Shown: one piece after another, positions 54,904 to 63,479 of the stretch
How positions within the stretch are numbered: the first letter of the stretch is position 1
How the letters are laid out: every line of letters starts with the position of its first letter
Assembly (NCBI RefSeq): GCF_050433505.1
Contig: NZ_JBNPXC010000002.1
Span: 620,001-684,000, forward strand
Source: Methanobacterium_D oryzae
GTDB lineage: Archaea > Methanobacteriota > Methanobacteria > Methanobacteriales > Methanobacteriaceae
DNA: 64,000 nt
Direction of reading: 5' to 3'
Program-made: the position numbers and the translations under genes
Notes under the pieces: generated by a model
Databases searched by the model: none
The model's input: only the letters and a program-made list of their open reading frames with translations
What the model was told of the DNA's origin: nothing

Positions 54904-55450
54904 CAGTGTATTCTTATGAAAATCTTTATTTTAGAGGTGCTTTAAATATTTACATTTAATTATGTAGTATACGACTACTAAATATTGATACAATACTTAC
55001 TTCTTTTAACTGCAAATAATGCAGCAAAAACTATTATCTAACCGAAAATATGAAATCATCAATTTGAATTTTGAAGGTTAATAAACCATTAAAAATAAAA
55101 TAAGTTTATTATATTGATTTAAGTATTAAATAAGTTACTTATAATGCATTAAAGTTATATTAAAGTAATATTAACCGCATTATAATGATATTATTAGTTT
55201 ATATCAATTATTCCCACTACATTTCATTTCCTTCACTTGACTTAAGGTGCAGATAAGGGACATTTAACCATCATGAATAAGCTCTAATATGCCTTTATAT
55301 TATATTTAAATGGGTTTAAACTCTTATTTATAAAAATTTTTTTTATTTCATTTAACTAACTTTTCTTTATTATTAATTATGCTAATTACTATATACATTT
55401 TTTAAACTACTTAATTTCAATTTTATTTTTTTTGAAGAATTAGTTTAAAA

Positions 55451-55606
55451 ATGAAAAAAACTCCAAAAAGAGCGAATGGAGCTAAAAACTACAAAACAGT
55501 TCCAGAGAAATTATATCAGAAGAAGATGAAGTAAAAAAAGTACTTCCAAAAAGTAGTAAAAGTCATATACATGCCAAAATAAACCATTTCAATTAAAAAA
55601 AAAACT
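55451..55606 (+). pseudogene. Possible frameshifted small gene remnant
   Basis: From an ATG at 55451 a 27-codon frame reads KTPKRANGAKNYKTVPEKL and then stops. A +1 shift within the PEKL region gives a second open stretch (ISEEDEVKKVLPKSSKSHI) to a stop at 55606. The composition is coding-like but no family is recognised and no SD is present. It could equally be chance in A-rich sequence. Confidence 0.25.
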
Positions 55607-55754
55607 ACAGAAATAAGATTATAATATATCCTTGATAATTATATCTTTATCAAGTGTTCAGTATATTATCTGCCATAAAAATAAGCAGAATACTAAAAAA
55701 ATAAATATTAATCTTTAATCTTTTTTTTCACAAATTATAAAAACATTTTATTTG

Positions 55755-55813
55755 TTAACATGCTCTTATTACTAATTATAAATATTAGTATTACCATAGT
55801 AATAGCATGTTAA
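55755..55813 (+). promoter_or_regulatory. Surface-gene promoter framed by a 17-bp inverted repeat
   Basis: Left arm 55755-55774 and right arm TAGTAATAGCATGTTAA (55797-55813) are complementary over 17 bp, apart from a 3-nt insertion (CTT) in the left arm. A TATA element (ATTATAAATATT) lies between the arms, so they flank the TATA box and predicted start site. A nested palindrome TATTAC-CATA-GTAATA is at 55789-55804. Confidence 0.5.
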
Positions 55814-55867
55814 TTAAAAGAGCATTCTTCTTAATTAACATATCTATATAAAAGGAGGTAAAAAAAT

Positions 55868-58800
55868 TTGAAGAGAAAATACATACTCGCTATACTCTTC
55901 ATCGCTATAACAATCACCTTTTGTGGAACTGCTACAGCAGAAGAACAAAATATTACACAAGACAACTCAATAGATGACACGTCAAATATTACAAATCCAA
56001 CTAATTCTACACAAAATATTGTACAGGATAACTCAATAGATGACACATCAAATACAACTAATACCACACAAGAAAATCCATCAGACTATGATCCAGAAAA
56101 TACAGTAAATGAAGAAGTAACAACAAGTTCTATAGAGGACAACCCAATAGATGACACGTCAAATACAACTTCTACAGAAGATACTGCTCAAGACAATCAA
56201 TCAGACCCTAATCCTGAAGTAAATGATCAAGATAGCAACAATGAAACAACACTAAATGATCTAATGACATCAACAATAACAAGTACTCCAGAGGATCCTG
56301 TAGTTATAACCTTTGATGATGGATTCGAATCGACATATACAATAGCATTTCCAATAATGGAACAGTATGGAATTAAAGGAACAGTATATATTGTTCCTGA
56401 ATGGATTGGATCACCTGGATATTTAACATTAGCACAGCTTACTGCATTGCATAATGCAGGTTGGACAATTGCAAACCATTCATGGGACCATCCCGCATTA
56501 CCATCATTAACTACAACACAAATAACCACTCAACTTCAATCCACTATAAACTGGCTTAATAACAACGGATTTAGTGATGGTGCATATCACCTTGCATATC
56601 CATTTGGACAATACAATAGCAATGTGATACAGGTAGCCACTAATTTAGGGATAAAAACTGCAAGAACAGTTAACTGGGACACTATCGGCCCTAATGATAA
56701 TGTAAATTATTTACAGCTTCCAATTATACTCATGAGAAGCGATACTACAAGAAGTGACTGGCAATCAGAACTTGATAACTCAATAGCACAAAGCGGTACA
56801 GCCATTTTCCTATTCCACGATATCGTAACCGGTAACCCTGTCTATCTTGAAGATTATACTGTAACTAATTTTAGAACAGTTATTCAATACATAAACCAAA
56901 CAGGAGTTAAAACAGAAACAATCAGCCAATGGTACAATGAAAGAGTAAACATCGACAGTTTACGTATTAGTATAACCTCTAATAAGACAAACTACAACCC
57001 TGGAGAGAATATTGTTTACACCCTCGACATTTTCAACAATGGATCCAATGCAGCAACAAATGTAGTGGTTAGAGACACCCTACCTGCTGGACTGACCTTT
57101 GTTAGCGCCACAAACGGCGGTATCTACAATAATGGTGTAATAACCTGGAACTTGGCTAACTTAGCAGTTAACAGCCATTTCACACCATCATTTACAGCAA
57201 CTGTAAATCAGGGTACAGAAGGCCAGAATATTATAAATACAGCATCAGCAAGCAGTACTCAAGTACCCACACCTGTAACCTCACAGGCAACCATACATGT
57301 AAACAACCCCAATACAGCAGCAGAGATAATTATAAACTTCGATGATGGATATCAATCAGTATATACAGTTGCATTTCCTATAATGCAACAATACGGAATT
57401 AAAGGAACCGTATATGTAATTACTGAAATGGTGGGATCATCTGGATACCTAACACAAGCTCAACTTACTGCACTGCATAATGCAGGTTGGACCATCGCAA
57501 ACCACTCTTATCGCCATTGGTGGATGCCAGAATTAACCACAACACAAATAACCACTGAAATTCAAACTGCCATAACCTGGCTAAACAACAACGGATTTAG
57601 TGACGGTGCATACCACTTTGCATATCCATATGGAGAATACGATAGCAGGGTGCTGCAGATAGAGAATCAATTAGGAATAAAAACCGCAAGAACAATTGAA
57701 TCCGGAACCATAAACCCTAATAGTAATATAAATTATTTAGAACTTCCAAGTAACGGTTTTACAAGAAGTACTACAACAACTCAATGGAAATCATGGGTTG
57801 ATCAAGCAATAGCAGCCAGTTCAACAAGTATAATACTACTACATAACGTTGTAAATACTCCTAGCATTACTGAAGATGTTAGCGTAACTACCTTTACTGC
57901 ATTTATCCAATATTTATCTCAAACCGGAGTTAAAACACCAACCATAAGCCAATGGTACAATGAAATGAATAACCCCGCTCCAATAGCAGCCTTCACAGCA
58001 ACACCATTAACCGGATCAGCACCACTAACCGTGCAATTTACTGACCAGTCCACAGGAAGTTCACTCAGCTATTCATGGGACTTTAATAACGACGGAACAA
58101 CAGATAGCACAGCAAAAAGTCCAAGTTATACTTACAATACTGCAGGTACATACACAGTTAAACTTACTGTGACTAATACTCTTGGAAGTAACTCCATAAC
58201 CAAGACCAATTACATTACTGTAAATATTCCTGCAACAGTTGCTAATTTCACAGCAACACCAGTAAATGGAACTGCACCGTTAAATGTTCAGTTTACTGAC
58301 AAATCCACTGGAAGTGGATTAACATATCAGTGGGACTTCAACAATGACGGAACAGTAGATAGTACAGTACAAAACCCAAGTTACACTTACAGTACTCCTG
58401 GAACTTACACAGTTAAATTAACTGTTAATGGATCTGGAGGCAGTAACACGCTAACAAGAACAAATTACATAACCGTAAACTATCCAGCTCCAGTTGCAAA
58501 CTTCACAGCAACACCAACAAGTGGAACAGTACCATTACAAGTACAATTCACTGACCAATCTACAGGTACAGTAACAGGATGGGCATGGGACTTCAATAAC
58601 GACGGAACTACAGATAGTACTAGCCAAAATCCAAGCTACACTTACAGCACTGCAGGAACATATACCGTTAAACTAACAGTATCCAATTCTGGAGGAAATA
58701 ATTCAATAACAAGAACAAATTACATTACAGTAAATAATGTTGCGCCAGTAGCAAACTTCACTGCAACTCCCGTAACTGGAACAGCACCATTACAAGTACA

Positions 58801-60046
58801 ATTCACTGATCAATCAACTGGAAGCCCTACCTCTTATCAGTGGGACTTCAACAATGACGGAACAGTTGATAGCACAGCTAAAAATCCAACATACACATAT
58901 AGTACACCCGGAACTTATACAGTCAAATTAAACGTGACTAATTCTGCTGGAAGTAACTCATTAACAAGGACCAATTATATTACCGTAAATAATGCACCGC
59001 CAGTAGCAAACTTCACTGCAACTCCAACAAGCGGTACAGCACCACTAACAGTGCAGTTTACCGATAAATCTACTGGAAGTGGATTAACATATCAGTGGGA
59101 TTTCAATAACGATGGAGTAACTGATAGTACAGCACAAAATCCAAGCTACACTTACAATACTGCAGGAACATACACAGTCAAATTAAATGTGACTAATTCC
59201 ATCGGAAGCGATGCTGAAATAAAAACTAATCTCATTACCGTAGCTAATACAATGCCTGATCTTGTCGTATCAAATTTACAGATTCCAACTAACCCTGTAG
59301 TAGGTACAACTTATGCTGTAAACTTCACCGTAACAAATAGTGGTACTGCAAATGCTAGTTCGTTCGTAGCAAATCTTATGGATGGCGCTACAGCTATAGG
59401 ACAGCAAACAATAAGCAGTTTAGCTATTGGGCAAAGCACAATAGTAACATTTAACTGGATACCTACAATAAGTGGATTAAGAACAATTAACGCTACAGCA
59501 GATGCAAATAATGCAATCACTGAAACAAATGAAACCAACAATAACATCACTAAGCAGGTAACTGTGGTAACTCAAGGTTCAACTAATCTGCTTAGTACGA
59601 ATCAACAGGGTGTTGAAACTGACCTTACTGGTTTTGACGATTATCTCTGTACGCTTACTAGGGATACCAGTGTTAAATATGCTGGAAATGCCAGTGCAAA
59701 AGCAGTAGCAAGCGGCGGTTTCAGTCAACTCATGTTTGCAGGTAATGGTATAGCGGTTACAGCGGGCAGTAATTATATGGCCAATGCGTATGTGAGAGCG
59801 GATGTAGGTACTCTTGGAAGCCAAACCATCACCATATTATATGATTGGTATGGTAGTAGTGGACATATTTCCTATAGTTACCAAATGGTTAACATCTCCA
59901 GCTTTGGTGAAAATGCATGGAAATATCTTGAGCTTAGTGCAACAGCTCCTACTGGTGCTACATCAGTTTATATGAGCATTGCTGTAACTAATGCGGCTTC
60001 AGGAGACACTTACTGGTATGATAGTGGAGGATTGTATAAGGTATAA
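55868..60046 (+). CDS. Large surface protein: two NodB deacetylase domains, DUF11, five PKD, CARDB
   Basis: 1392 residues. A signal peptide (KRKYILAILFIAITITFCG) precedes a low-complexity stretch with DNSIDDTSN repeats (~30-140). NodB domain 1 (~143-355) has TFDDG and HSWDH, with LFHD near 316. A DUF11 domain follows (~365-478). NodB domain 2 (~486-698) has NFDDG and HSYRH, with LLHN instead of LLHD. Five PKD domains of 85 residues (701-1125), a CARDB domain (~1130-1234) and a ~155-residue C-terminal module complete it. TTG start after GGAGG. It probably removes N-acetyl groups from wall or surface glycans; no membrane or wall anchor is visible. Confidence 0.85.
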   Translation: MKRKYILAILFIAITITFCGTATAEEQNITQDNSIDDTSNITNPTNSTQNIVQDNSIDDTSNTTNTTQENPSDYDPENTVNEEVTTSSIEDNPIDDTSNTTSTEDTAQDNQSDPNPEVNDQDSNNETTLNDLMTSTITSTPEDPVVITFDDGFESTYTIAFPIMEQYGIKGTVYIVPEWIGSPGYLTLAQLTALHNAGWTIANHSWDHPALPSLTTTQITTQLQSTINWLNNNGFSDGAYHLAYPFGQYNSNVIQVATNLGIKTARTVNWDTIGPNDNVNYLQLPIILMRSDTTRSDWQSELDNSIAQSGTAIFLFHDIVTGNPVYLEDYTVTNFRTVIQYINQTGVKTETISQWYNERVNIDSLRISITSNKTNYNPGENIVYTLDIFNNGSNAATNVVVRDTLPAGLTFVSATNGGIYNNGVITWNLANLAVNSHFTPSFTATVNQGTEGQNIINTASASSTQVPTPVTSQATIHVNNPNTAAEIIINFDDGYQSVYTVAFPIMQQYGIKGTVYVITEMVGSSGYLTQAQLTALHNAGWTIANHSYRHWWMPELTTTQITTEIQTAITWLNNNGFSDGAYHFAYPYGEYDSRVLQIENQLGIKTARTIESGTINPNSNINYLELPSNGFTRSTTTTQWKSWVDQAIAASSTSIILLHNVVNTPSITEDVSVTTFTAFIQYLSQTGVKTPTISQWYNEMNNPAPIAAFTATPLTGSAPLTVQFTDQSTGSSLSYSWDFNNDGTTDSTAKSPSYTYNTAGTYTVKLTVTNTLGSNSITKTNYITVNIPATVANFTATPVNGTAPLNVQFTDKSTGSGLTYQWDFNNDGTVDSTVQNPSYTYSTPGTYTVKLTVNGSGGSNTLTRTNYITVNYPAPVANFTATPTSGTVPLQVQFTDQSTGTVTGWAWDFNNDGTTDSTSQNPSYTYSTAGTYTVKLTVSNSGGNNSITRTNYITVNNVAPVANFTATPVTGTAPLQVQFTDQSTGSPTSYQWDFNNDGTVDSTAKNPTYTYSTPGTYTVKLNVTNSAGSNSLTRTNYITVNNAPPVANFTATPTSGTAPLTVQFTDKSTGSGLTYQWDFNNDGVTDSTAQNPSYTYNTAGTYTVKLNVTNSIGSDAEIKTNLITVANTMPDLVVSNLQIPTNPVVGTTYAVNFTVTNSGTANASSFVANLMDGATAIGQQTISSLAIGQSTIVTFNWIPTISGLRTINATADANNAITETNETNNNITKQVTVVTQGSTNLLSTNQQGVETDLTGFDDYLCTLTRDTSVKYAGNASAKAVASGGFSQLMFAGNGIAVTAGSNYMANAYVRADVGTLGSQTITILYDWYGSSGHISYSYQMVNISSFGENAWKYLELSATAPTGATSVYMSIAVTNAASGDTYWYDSGGLYKV
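57976..59242 (+). repeat. Five tandem PKD-domain repeats
   Basis: Five in-frame units with a 255-bp period (starts near 57976, 58231, 58486, 58741, 58996). Each encodes F-x-ATP ... PLxVQFTDxSTG ... WDFNNDG ... YTYxTxGTYTVKL. High similarity between units suggests recent expansion and possible copy-number change. Confidence 0.85.
59645..59855 (+). repeat. C-terminal module, copy 1 (second copy at 62195-62405)
   Basis: Aligned by eye, this 211-bp stretch differs from 62195-62405 at 7 positions, all silent: the encoded ~70 residues are identical. It codes for the core of the C-terminal module of both surface deacetylases. Confidence 0.85.
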
Positions 60047-60610
60047 TCTTAAACTGGATTCCAACGGAAAACTAGTAATTAACTTAAATATATTTTTCTT
60101 TTTTCTTTTTTTGAAATTATCTTTAAAACTGTTTTTTTTAAATTGTGCTTACAAAGCAGGAAAATTTTTTTTTAGTGTTCTTTTTAGGTCAATTTTTTGA
60201 TTGGTGATTTGATCTGTTAATATTAAGATATTTCTGTTTTTTTAATGATTTCAATTGAGTGGATATTGAATTTTAATTGGAATTATGAGTTTATAGAATT
60301 GATCTAACTAATTTAGTATTGTTAATAAATAGCTAAATATAAATATTAATTATACAAAAGTAATAACATTGTAAATTAAATTAGTATTAAATATATCAAT
60401 GATAACCACTTAAAACACTAATTCCAGTCTTAAAATATATCCAAAAAGACAATAACATCTAAAGAGAAACCTCCATATTCCTTTAGCCATTTATGCTAAA
60501 AAGGAATCAATATTTTCCATTAATTTACAATTTTAAGGAGAGAATAATAATTAAAACTGGGATTATAAAAATCGCATTTTTTTATTATACTCTTAAAAAG
60601 AGGTGAAAAA
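60047..60610. other. 564-bp intergenic region: conserved 3' block, terminator, promoter
   Basis: Begins with a block (60052-60089) matching the region after the second surface gene, then a T-rich terminator-like run (60092-60112). Near the far end are an inverted repeat ATTCCTTTAGC...GCTAAAAAGGAAT (60477-60507) and a TATA element (ATTATAAAAAT, ~60562-60572) about 40 bp before the ATT start at 60611. The middle shows nothing I can name. Confidence 0.55.
60092..60112 (+). terminator. T-rich terminator after the large surface gene
   Basis: Three thymine runs broken by single C residues follow the stop by ~45 nt, typical of archaeal oligo-T termination. A similar T-rich run (62657-62682) follows the second surface gene. 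Confidence 0.5.
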
Positions 60611-62596
60611 ATTAAAAGAAAATACATACTCGCATTAATCATCTTTTCTATAGCAATCACCTTTTGTGGGGCCGCTGCAGCAGCTGAAGAGCAAACTAAT
60701 GTACAAGAACCTCAATCAGACCCCAATTTACAAACCGTAGTAAATGATCAAGCAAGTCCTGAACAGGAAACCACAACTTGTTCCACACAAAATACTGAAC
60801 AAGTCCCAACAAACACCGATCAATCAAGCGACAATGGAGAAACACAAAATGCTCCACTGGCATTGGCCAGTACTTCATCAGAACCTACACCTGAGGTAAT
60901 TATAACCTTTGATGATGGATTCGAATCAGTGTATACAGTTGCTTATCCAATAATGGAACAATACGGAATAAAAGGAACAGTGTACGTTGTTACTGGATGG
61001 GTAGGCGCACCAGGATACCTTACACAAGCACAACTTACTGAACTGCATAATGCTGGCTGGACAATAGCAAACCACGCATATAAACATAATTATCTACCAA
61101 GTTTAACTGAAGCACAAATGACTACTGAAATTCAAACTTCTATCGACTGGCTTAATAATAATGGATTTAGTGACGGCGCATATCACATTGCATATCCATA
61201 TGGAGGATACAATAGCAATGTGATGCAAGTAGCCAATAATTTAGGGATAAAAACCGGACGGACAACTAATGGAGGAACTATCAATCTTAACGACAATATA
61301 GATTATCTACAGCTTCCAAGTAAATATTTCGACAAATATACTACAACATATCTGTGGAAGGCATCTGTCGATGAATCAATAGCAACAAAAACAACAACCA
61401 TATTCCTACTGCATAGTATTGTTACAACTCCAAGCGCACAAGAAGATGTTAGCATAGATACTTTCACTGCATTTATCCAATATGTAGCCCAAACAGGAGT
61501 TAAAACACTAACAATCAACCAATGGTACAACGAATTGAATAATCCCATACCAGTTGCTAATTTTACTGCAAATCCAACAAGTGGTACAATACCCTTAACT
61601 GTTCAATTTAGTGACCAGTCCACAGGAAGTTCACTTAGCTATTCATGGGACTTTAATAACGACGGAACAGCAGATAGTACTCTAAAAAATCCAACATACA
61701 CCTATAATACACCCGGTACATACACCGTTAAACTTACTGTAACTAATTCTATCGGAAGCGATGATGAAATAAAAACTAATCTCATTACGGTAGCTAATAC
61801 AATGCCTGATCTCGTTATATCAAATTTACAGATTCCAACTAACCCTGTAGTAGGTACAACTTATGCTGTAAACTTCACCGTAACTAACAACGGAACTGCA
61901 AATGCTGATTCATTCCTAGTAAATCTTATGGAAGGCTCTACAACCATAGAACAGCAAACAATAAGCAGTTTAGCTAGTGGAGAGAGCACTACAGTAACAA
62001 TTAACTGGACACCTACAGCAAGTGGATTAAAAACCATTAACGCAGCAGCAGATGTAAATAATGCAATCACTGAAACAAACGAAACCAACAACAACCTTAC
62101 TAAGCAAATAACTGTGGTAACTCAAGGTTCGACTAATCTGCTAAGTGCAAATCAACAGGATGTTGAAACTGACCTAACAGGTTTTGACAACTACCTCTGT
62201 ACGCTTACTAGAGATACCAGTGTTAAATATGCTGGAAATGCCAGTGCAAAAGCAGTAGCAAGCGGCGGCTTCAGTCAACTCATGTTTGCAGGTAATGGTA
62301 TAGCGGTTACAGCGGGCAGTAATTATATGGCCAATGCGTATGTAAGAGCAGATGTAGGTACCCTTGGAAGCCAAACCATAACCATATTATACGATTGGTA
62401 TGGTAATGATGGACATTTAGCGTATAATTACCAAATGATTAATGTCTCAGACATTGGTGAAAATGTATGGCATTATCTAGAGCTTACGGCAACAGCCCCT
62501 ACGGGTGCTACATCAGTATATATGAGCATCGCATTAACAAACTCCGCATCAGGCGACACTTACTGGTACGACAATGGTGTATTAAGTTCCGTATAA
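60611..62596 (+). CDS. Surface NodB deacetylase with PKD and CARDB, ATT start
   Basis: 661 residues from the ATT at 60611. Its first codons (ATT AAA AGA AAA TAC ATA CTC GC) align with the TTG AAG AGA AAA TAC start of the large paralogue, and AGAGGTGA lies 4-5 nt upstream; a later in-frame TTG (60863) would lose the whole signal peptide (KRKYILALIIFSIAITFCG). Domains: signal, spacer (25-95), one NodB domain (~95-310) with TFDDG, HAYKH and LLHS, one PKD (~315-395), CARDB (~400-500) and the shared C-terminal module. Likely a duplicate of the neighbouring gene. Confidence 0.82.
   Translation: MKRKYILALIIFSIAITFCGAAAAAEEQTNVQEPQSDPNLQTVVNDQASPEQETTTCSTQNTEQVPTNTDQSSDNGETQNAPLALASTSSEPTPEVIITFDDGFESVYTVAYPIMEQYGIKGTVYVVTGWVGAPGYLTQAQLTELHNAGWTIANHAYKHNYLPSLTEAQMTTEIQTSIDWLNNNGFSDGAYHIAYPYGGYNSNVMQVANNLGIKTGRTTNGGTINLNDNIDYLQLPSKYFDKYTTTYLWKASVDESIATKTTTIFLLHSIVTTPSAQEDVSIDTFTAFIQYVAQTGVKTLTINQWYNELNNPIPVANFTANPTSGTIPLTVQFSDQSTGSSLSYSWDFNNDGTADSTLKNPTYTYNTPGTYTVKLTVTNSIGSDDEIKTNLITVANTMPDLVISNLQIPTNPVVGTTYAVNFTVTNNGTANADSFLVNLMEGSTTIEQQTISSLASGESTTVTINWTPTASGLKTINAAADVNNAITETNETNNNLTKQITVVTQGSTNLLSANQQDVETDLTGFDNYLCTLTRDTSVKYAGNASAKAVASGGFSQLMFAGNGIAVTAGSNYMANAYVRADVGTLGSQTITILYDWYGNDGHLAYNYQMINVSDIGENVWHYLELTATAPTGATSVYMSIALTNSASGDTYWYDNGVLSSV
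62195..62405 (+). repeat. C-terminal module, copy 2 (first copy at 59645-59855)
   Basis: Matches copy 1 at offset 2550 bp with 7 silent differences in 211 positions by eye. Similarity also extends upstream through the start of the CARDB domain (61782-61880 versus 59226-59335). Confidence 0.85.
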
Positions 62597-62843
62597 TGTG
62601 ATCTCGAACTGGATTCCAACGGAAAACAAGAAATTAACTTAAATGTATTAAATACATTTTATTTTCTTTTTTTAATTTTTTTGAACTTAAAATATTACTA
62701 AATTTTGAATTTATTGATTCATATACTTCTAAAATGTTTATAAATGTTTTTAATAGATCCTACTGTTTTTGAAAACTACATTAATTTTCATATTAATAAT
62801 TTATACATAAAATGTATTAATTATCTATTACATATACTAATAC

Positions 62844-63425
62844 ATGGTAATAAGAATTATAATGTTTGTATTAATTATTGTTATTCTAACTACCACAATA
62901 TCCGCAAACATAAATTCAATAAACCAAATTACAAATCCCAATGAAATAAAATCAAACATAATTAAATCAGTAGAACAAATAAATATATTTAACGAAAAAA
63001 CTCCACAAAAAAACGTGAAAATAGAAGCATTAAAACCACAAAATATCTCCAAAGAAATAAACCCAGAAGAAGATGAAATAAAAAATTACTTCCAAAAGGT
63101 AGCAGAAGTACCCTATATACCTAATTACACTTCAACCACACCAAAAAAACCAGCACAATTTTGGAAAGACAACTACGGCGACTGCGACGATAAAAGTACC
63201 GCCTTTGCAGATTACCTGTACAAAAGAGGAGCAAAAAATATTAAAATGGTTTCAATAACACATGAATCACAAGAATATGCTCATGCATGCGTCATGTGGA
63301 ATGACAGGATCTTTGACCCAACAGCAAAACCACCAATTTACAACATGGAACAAGAAAAATACTTCAACTTCTTACTAAAACAAGGATTTAACTTCAGAGC
63401 AACCTATACCTATACACCAACATAA
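62844..63425 (+). CDS. Small secreted transglutaminase-like cysteine protein
   Basis: 193 residues. N-terminal hydrophobic signal (MVIRIIMFVLIIVILTTTIS), a Lys/Asn-rich spacer (~25-75), then a compact transglutaminase-type core with YGDCDDKSTAFADYL (Cys114), EYAHACVMW (His147) and RIFDPTAKPP (Asp158), the Cys-His-Asp order of the fold. It could act on cell-wall peptides. It lies 247 nt after the second deacetylase gene on the same strand. No good ribosome site precedes the ATG; a second in-frame ATG is at 62862. Confidence 0.75.
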   Translation: MVIRIIMFVLIIVILTTTISANINSINQITNPNEIKSNIIKSVEQINIFNEKTPQKNVKIEALKPQNISKEINPEEDEIKNYFQKVAEVPYIPNYTSTTPKKPAQFWKDNYGDCDDKSTAFADYLYKRGAKNIKMVSITHESQEYAHACVMWNDRIFDPTAKPPIYNMEQEKYFNFLLKQGFNFRATYTYTPT

Positions 63426-63479
63426 ACCCATTGAATAGAAGTAAAAAGAGATCAAAAATAACTACTTGTCTAGAAGTAA

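Larger units (their letters stand above)
54904..55867. other. 964-bp intergenic region with several inverted repeats
   Basis: AT-rich and gene-poor. It contains a decayed small frame (55451-55606), a perfect inverted repeat CTTGATAA...TTATCAAG (55631-55654), an imperfect hairpin around TCTGC/GCAGA (55660-55694), and a long inverted repeat around the surface-gene promoter (55755-55813). The first ~500 bp show nothing I can name. Confidence 0.5.

Noticed and set aside
57976..59242. CRISPR-like regular repeats
   Set aside because: The 255-bp period is in frame and encodes PKD domains; there are no short direct repeats with unique spacers.
59991..60200. Short open frame running past the end of the large surface gene
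   Set aside because: Overlaps the gene end in another frame and turns into a Phe-rich product from the T-run; only the conserved downstream block is of interest.
60863..62596. TTG start at 60863 for the second surface deacetylase
   Set aside because: No ribosome site, it lies in the spacer after the signal peptide, and the upstream frame from ATT 60611 aligns with the paralogue's signal peptide.
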